This document shows positions 5,301 through 8,191 of a stretch of 8,191 bases of DNA, piece by piece. The stretch lies in assembly GCA_949538655.1 (NCBI GenBank), contig CATISE010000154.1, positions 1-8,191 on the forward strand, read 5' to 3'. Under the pieces are notes generated by a model that was given only the letters and a program-made list of their open reading frames with translations, was not told the DNA's origin and made no database searches. The stretch comes from Marine Group II euryarchaeote MED-G33. Lineage in GTDB: Archaea; Thermoplasmatota; Poseidoniia; Poseidoniales; Thalassarchaeaceae. The stretch's first letter is position 1. Every line of letters starts with the position of its first letter. The translations under genes and the position numbers were made by a program.

Positions 5301-8191
5301 GCTGGTGAAGAGTTCTATTGGCGCGCTCGTGGAATTTCTGCTACAGGACAAATTGGTCTTTGGTCCGCAGGCACCAGTTTTGTCATTCCCGATTTAGATG
5401 TGTCACAGATTGATTCCGACACATACAACGTCAACATGGGACATGGAGATATTTTGTCGGATGGCAGTATGCCATTGTTCACAGACACATGGATTTCTTG
5501 GTCCTCCTCTAGTTTGAATGATTCTCATGCGGATGAAGACACACTCTTCATCTCTGGGACATCAAGTGCCCTCATTGAGATTCCAATCGATGGAATCGGT
5601 GCACTACCACATCCCTCGAATGCTAAATTACTCGGCGCATCCATCAGTTTCCAGGTCTTGACCAACAACTCAAGCACACCATCCATTGCAATCTATGAAA
5701 CCCTGCAAGATTGGAATTCTTCAGCCACAGGTCTCACCTATGATGGATTGACCAATTGGAGTGCCCTCGGCGGTTCAAGCATACAAGATCGCTCAGAATG
5801 GGTTGATGTTGTGATTGATCAAGCAGCGAGTTCTCGAATGCACATGGACATCACTGAAATCGTCCAAGCGGCAATTCTACGTGGTGATGATAGCGTAGGA
5901 CTCATGCTCAGTACTGAAGCGAATTCCAACGATCAAATTGTGTTGGCCAGTACGGAGACACAGTTTGATGCCAATGAACCTGAATTCTCTCTCACTTGGC
6001 AGAATGGGACCGCAACAGCTCCGACTCAAGCAGCAACGATTCTTTCACCTGCAAATGGGGATGTTCTGTGGGATTACCCCTCAATGTCCTCCGATGACAA
6101 TCCGGGTGCATCTTGGAGCCACCCTGCATCTACCAACGTGACGGCTTGGAAAATCTATTCCTATCCAACCAATGAAGGCCCATGGGGTGGCGTAGTAGTC
6201 ATCGATAGTCGAACTTGTTCAACTTGTACGTTTGACATGTCCAACCTAACCATGGTCGATACAAATTCACAGTTTGGTCAAGATGACAAATATTCTTGGA
6301 TTATTCAACCCATACAAGATGGAATGTTTGGTCCACGTTCAACAGTTGAGAATTTCATCGTTCCAAATGATATTGGCGATTCTGTCAACAGTACTGATTA
6401 CTGGGTTGAATTGTCCAATGGAAATGCATACTCTGCCGGAAACCTGTATGATGTTACTCAAGGTGCATATATTGAATCATGTTATGCAAATAACGCTTAT
6501 GGAAATACAGATTTGAATGTGGGCGCATCGAATGGAGGGCCTACTTGTTCTGGCAAAGAATCACGATCTCTTTTGCGATTTGACATTTCCAACGTTCCAA
6601 TCATGGACACCAATCCTTGGCAAGTTGTCGAAGCCCACGTCGAAATGTATCGATTCGCTGGTTCGAGCAATTACAACACCGATATCTCAGTATCCAATGT
6701 TCATTGTAACTGGGGCGAATCGAGTGTTACGTGGAATGATTGTGCGACCAATAACTCATGGCAAAGCTCGGGTGCATATGGTGCAAACGATGCTGATGTC
6801 CCCGCTGTCATGACCAACGTTAGTGGCAATGGCTGGTATTCTTGGAACGTCACTCAACTCATGCAACAAGCACGCATGAGTGGTTCTGACACACTGAGTC
6901 TACTATTTGCATCCGAGGATTCGAATCTCTACGCCCGACACGCGTTTGTCCAAGAAGATGCCACAGGTACCTTGGAGTCGTTTAGACCGAATATCGTTGT
7001 GACTTACCGTGCCGGCACTCAATCCATGCCATCTGCACCTTCATGGGATTCTGCATTGACTGCCAATGGCCCATTTACATCATGGGATACTAGTTCATTG
7101 CGCCCAGCTCCATTGGATCCTCTTCCAGCAGCTTGGACACACTCTTCAACCAGTACGATAGACTCGTGGCAAGTTCAGTACGCTACGAATGACAGATTTA
7201 CGTTAGACACACATGTATACGATTCAAGTGATTCGAGTACTTGGGGTAGTGCAACATTTGATATTACGAACTTGACTATGTTTGAATCAGCAAGTACTGC
7301 TCAAGGTGATCATTGGAATCATCTGCGAATCCGTGCTGTTCAAGATGGCGTTTACAGCAATTGGTCAGCACCATTCCAAAACAGAGTTCCAGATGAGCAA
7401 GGTAGCGATGACGGAGCAGGGAATTACACTGTGACGATGCAGCGCAGTGCTGTATTCGAAGATACAGGTGTATTGCCTTCGATGCCAGACACTTGGATTC
7501 AATCCAACACCCTTGGCCAATACAACAGCCATGGTTCAGATACAACCCTCGCAGTGGGTATGGATCCTGAAGATACAGCCCACGAAGCCGTGAGCCTAGT
7601 CTCGATTGATTTGGCTGAATATCCGTATCCGGCTACAATGCTACCAACTTCGGTCACTTTGCGAATGTATGTTGCGAGTATATCCGGCACAGGTGCACAT
7701 AGTATTGCCATTCACGATTGCGCAGGATTCAATGAACTCAGTGCCACTTGGAACAATTACAATCCAAGCACCCAATGCAATTCAACAGCTGCATCTTCAA
7801 TGACATCGACCAGTACAACATCTGGCGTATGGTATGAATGGGATGTGACCGGTATCGCCCGCAGTGCTTGGACTTCATCGGGTGTCATGAACATGGCACT
7901 GCAAACCAGTTGGGCAGGTACGGTTTACTTCAGTTCAGCCGAAGGTTCAAACTCTTATGCACCTGAACTAGAGGTTGGTTATGTCGATAATCCAAACAAT
8001 GCATCTTCTCCAGCACAGGTCACACTCGTATCGCCTGAACATTTGGAAGTCGTGTACGACGTTGGACAATATACGCTCGGGGTTGAAACCAGGCCCACTC
8101 TCACATGGGATACCCTTGGAGATGCCACAGGATACATCCTCCTTCTCAGCAATGAGAGCGGAACACAGACCTACAAATCTTGGGATTCCAA
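2307..8191 (+). CDS. Giant exported repeat protein, alternating DNRLRE-like and FN3/Ig-like domains (3' end beyond window)
   Basis: One frame stays open from here to the right edge (1,961 codons plus 2 bases), so the protein is C-terminally incomplete. An Arg-rich N-terminus and a hydrophobic segment (38-57) indicate export. An array of paired domains follows: DNRLRE-like at 69-260, 391-587, 720-912, 1040-1234, 1365-1570 and 1707-1895, each followed by an FN3/Ig-like module. DNRLRE signatures include RSLLRFDIS (1420-1428), WGESSVTWN (1469-1477), W-Y-x-W-[ND]-V-T plus a VQ-like helix, and a closing P-E-L-x-V-x-Y strand. FN3-like modules begin S-P-A-N-G, then T-P-T-[LI]-[ST]-W. Known DNRLRE relatives occur in cell-surface and polysaccharide-active proteins, including methanosarcinal disaggregatase; no catalytic domain is visible. 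About 39 N-X-S/T sequons, paired cysteines and near absence of lysine fit an extracellular location. A role in adhesion or glycan binding is inferred. The start is uncertain: in-frame ATGs also lie at 2271, 2331 and 2388, and none has a good ribosome binding site. Confidence 0.9.
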   Translation, partial: MFSLTIRSMVDEPQSINSRLARPRLRPMTSGERNWSSTTGAILMVSLMLFSTWIQIIDNEATLDEAPVARFLTASDTLASDTHTNSSQPNNNYGSAQNLLVGDFPIFTDARILANFPLTLNDGGVLPSTAIVSEATLELTCRKISQLGSGDTALYPARLLTDFDEANATHNLSDTGVPWNTSGVEGVGTDRGHWEPGSHDSVSTVEVFSLNLTSLVQDALRNGESNMSIVISGVGNPVYCTSSEGASGDAPALDFEYTLGSAPSQGSVLIEGPEDGAILADQSELTIMPDYSPTISWDNLSSGDIEIQFSNDADFRNNLDETRIWNSWDDSGDFSMSSEEFHTPENEADLDNGTWVHFRIRSVNNSILGPWESGYFGLPAEIGSINGQGQAEILLRNDTVNLGFGTVHDTWVMDGNTSYNGNDDFRMRIGHSNDSTEGNMHAFIQVNMDTVPIHDNVTIHDATLNIRRTDRTGEPMISAWLMDSSTGHVFSELDFANSSNGVTWTNGGQDDIVENSILGTVNGNQSGTSTLTFDTTSFVQAYLDDGHVGDLDFLIMAEGLAGEEIEIATGDEPFSYRPHLDITYSWGDSVPTSDIDIQSPAAGSAAWDLTSWELESTLTPTITWDPSVASHSNGNPADVVLQLFPDGIGNSIPVTVDSRVDGGFDLTNGEYTIPSSWNLDWAQSYEYRMLMVEDGEQGAWEFTSLLISEINSTDLGGGEHELRYRHGNATSQSGLTLPYCGDLTLESGGASGMNLDGQDLTASSTQVILVGCDLSNHVMPDDLAIISATMRLRTLQNSGISSFDIPITMYESSEHDWDESSATWNTTDGITPWNGLGASGSERVQSLDTTDIDADNTWYEWNVTAAVQSAMRTDSLVDFILASESSASWAPVSFYDRGSGSMPELVIVYTNGSNAAPNVPIDMSPANGDWILSGDYTFAVDQTPTLSWNETGTPAANAWQVQVDAESSFSTSSLLTFSSWIDTGSFSSTSFTFASDLNAGEEFYWRARGISATGQIGLWSAGTSFVIPDLDVSQIDSDTYNVNMGHGDILSDGSMPLFTDTWISWSSSSLNDSHADEDTLFISGTSSALIEIPIDGIGALPHPSNAKLLGASISFQVLTNNSSTPSIAIYETLQDWNSSATGLTYDGLTNWSALGGSSIQDRSEWVDVVIDQAASSRMHMDITEIVQAAILRGDDSVGLMLSTEANSNDQIVLASTETQFDANEPEFSLTWQNGTATAPTQAATILSPANGDVLWDYPSMSSDDNPGASWSHPASTNVTAWKIYSYPTNEGPWGGVVVIDSRTCSTCTFDMSNLTMVDTNSQFGQDDKYSWIIQPIQDGMFGPRSTVENFIVPNDIGDSVNSTDYWVELSNGNAYSAGNLYDVTQGAYIESCYANNAYGNTDLNVGASNGGPTCSGKESRSLLRFDISNVPIMDTNPWQVVEAHVEMYRFAGSSNYNTDISVSNVHCNWGESSVTWNDCATNNSWQSSGAYGANDADVPAVMTNVSGNGWYSWNVTQLMQQARMSGSDTLSLLFASEDSNLYARHAFVQEDATGTLESFRPNIVVTYRAGTQSMPSAPSWDSALTANGPFTSWDTSSLRPAPLDPLPAAWTHSSTSTIDSWQVQYATNDRFTLDTHVYDSSDSSTWGSATFDITNLTMFESASTAQGDHWNHLRIRAVQDGVYSNWSAPFQNRVPDEQGSDDGAGNYTVTMQRSAVFEDTGVLPSMPDTWIQSNTLGQYNSHGSDTTLAVGMDPEDTAHEAVSLVSIDLAEYPYPATMLPTSVTLRMYVASISGTGAHSIAIHDCAGFNELSATWNNYNPSTQCNSTAASSMTSTSTTSGVWYEWDVTGIARSAWTSSGVMNMALQTSWAGTVYFSSAEGSNSYAPELEVGYVDNPNNASSPAQVTLVSPEHLEVVYDVGQYTLGVETRPTLTWDTLGDATGYILLLSNESGTQTYKSWDS
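2418..2477 (+). other. Signal peptide or N-terminal membrane anchor of the giant protein
   Basis: Residues 38-57 (from ATG 2307) form an uninterrupted hydrophobic stretch containing AILMVSLMLF, preceded by an Arg-rich region (R19, R22, R24, R26, R33) and followed by an acidic segment (DNEATLDEA). This is the arrangement of a Sec signal. No twin-arginine motif is present. No small-x-small cleavage site stands out after the core, so it may stay uncleaved as an anchor. If the ATG at 2388 is the true start, the n-region is only about 10 residues and looks like a classical signal peptide. Confidence 0.7.
2511..3476 (+). repeat. Super-repeat unit 1 (DNRLRE-like 2511-3086, FN3-like 3087-3476)
   Basis: This is the most divergent DNRLRE-like copy. 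It keeps the opening NNNYGSAQNLLVG strand, a strand-forming ATLEL, the LNLTSLVQDAL helix-like motif (the W-x-W-D-V-T position, without tryptophans) and the closing PALDFEY strand. The usual ATWN loop is replaced by GVPWNTSG. Cysteines 141 and 240 form the only pair. The FN3-like module starts with GPEDG and SPTISWD and ends with a W-V-H-F-R-I-R strand and GPWESGYF. Confidence 0.7.
3477..4463 (+). repeat. Super-repeat unit 2 (DNRLRE-like 3477-4067, FN3-like 4068-4463)
   Basis: The DNRLRE-like part has DTWVMDG, ATLNIRR, GVTWTNGG, a TFDTTSFVQAYL motif and the closing RPHLDITY strand. It contains no cysteine. The FN3-like module shows SPAAG and TPTITWDP and ends in SYEYRMLMVED followed by GAWEF. 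Confidence 0.7.
4464..5423 (+). repeat. Super-repeat unit 3 (DNRLRE-like 4464-5042, FN3-like 5043-5423)
   Basis: The DNRLRE-like part is close to consensus: ATMRLRT, HDWDESSATWN, WYEWNVTAAVQ and MPELVIVY. Cysteines 740 and 772 bracket the first strands and could form one disulfide. The FN3-like module is the clearest in the array, with SPANG, TPTLSWNE, AWQVQVD, an EEFYWRARG strand and GLWSAGTSF. Confidence 0.8.
5424..6398 (+). repeat. Super-repeat unit 4 (DNRLRE-like 5424-6008, FN3-like 6009-6398)
   Basis: The DNRLRE-like part has DTWISW, GASISFQV, a degenerate GLTYDGLTNW in the TWN position, MDITEIVQAAI and EPEFSLTW. It has no cysteine. The FN3-like module has SPANG and NPGASWSH, and carries an unusual close CSTC pair at residues 1304 and 1307, the only cysteines in any of the FN3-like modules visible. 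Confidence 0.75.
6399..7424 (+). repeat. Super-repeat unit 5 (DNRLRE-like 6399-7016, FN3-like 7017-7424)
   Basis: This is the copy nearest the general DNRLRE consensus. It shows AYGNTDLNVG, RSLLRFDIS, WGESSVTWN, WYSWNVTQLMQ and RPNIVVTY. At about 206 aa it is the longest copy and it has four cysteines (1392, 1414, 1467, 1479). The FN3-like module is also longest (136 aa). Its opening motif is altered (ALTANG in place of SPANG, PAAWTHSS in place of TPTLSW), but it keeps WQVQYATN and a HLRIRAVQDG strand. Confidence 0.8.
7425..8191 (+). repeat. Super-repeat unit 6, cut by the window edge (DNRLRE-like 7425-7991, FN3-like from 7992)
   Basis: The DNRLRE-like part has DTWIQSN, VTLRMYV, LSATWNNY, WYEWDVTGIARSAW and APELEVGY, with cysteines 1805 and 1824. 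The FN3-like module begins with VSPEH and RPTLTWDT and is interrupted after about 66 residues by the end of the window, so the array probably continues. Confidence 0.8.

Noticed and set aside
2288..7711. Several minus-strand ORFs of 60-90 codons and plus-strand ORFs in another frame inside the giant gene
   Set aside because: They are short, overlap a continuous domain-bearing frame, and their translations show no domains or sensible composition. They are shadows of the real frame.
2511..8191. Regular spacing of about 975 bp as a DNA tandem repeat, mobile array or CRISPR-like structure
   Set aside because: The periodicity is in protein domains; nucleotide identity between units is low, and no short direct repeats with uniform spacers exist.

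Overview
The window most likely comes from an uncultured marine euryarchaeon, probably Marine Group II (Poseidoniales). That assignment is an inference. It rests on a clearly archaeal/eukaryotic-type clamp-loader small subunit (RfcS), mid-range GC with mixed codon use (CGA, TTG and CTC common), tightly packed genes, and acidic, lysine-poor exported proteins. No rRNA or other taxonomic marker is present to settle it.

Layout. Positions 1-65 are a short upstream gap. A three-TM membrane protein of unknown function, with a C-terminal outside domain, lies at about 66-917 (+). A 118-bp gap follows. A small 83-codon ORF (1036-1287, +) then ends with its stop codon directly abutting the stop codon of the convergent rfcS gene, which occupies 1288-2238 or 1288-2271 (-). 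The short region beyond rfcS is shared with a divergently oriented giant gene. That gene starts at 2307 or at a nearby in-frame ATG (+) and runs open, without an in-frame stop, off the right edge. At least 1,961 codons are visible and the true C-terminus is missing.

The giant gene is the main content, about 72% of the window. After an N-terminal membrane/signal segment it encodes a regular array of about 325-residue super-repeats. Each has a DNRLRE-like beta-sandwich of about 190-205 aa followed by an FN3/Ig-like beta-sandwich of about 127-136 aa. Five full pairs and the start of a sixth are visible. The chain has about 39 N-X-S/T sequons, only about 6 lysines, and 12 cysteines that fall in even numbers within individual domains. 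All of this fits a long, glycosylated, disulfide-stabilised surface or secreted filament, plausibly an adhesin or polysaccharide-binding protein. No catalytic domain is visible in the part present.

The genes do not look like one pathway. rfcS is a replication housekeeping gene. The two exported proteins (three-TM and giant) share an acidic, lysine-poor outside region but are separated by rfcS and the small ORF. No tRNA, rRNA, CRISPR, insertion sequence or integration signature was found.
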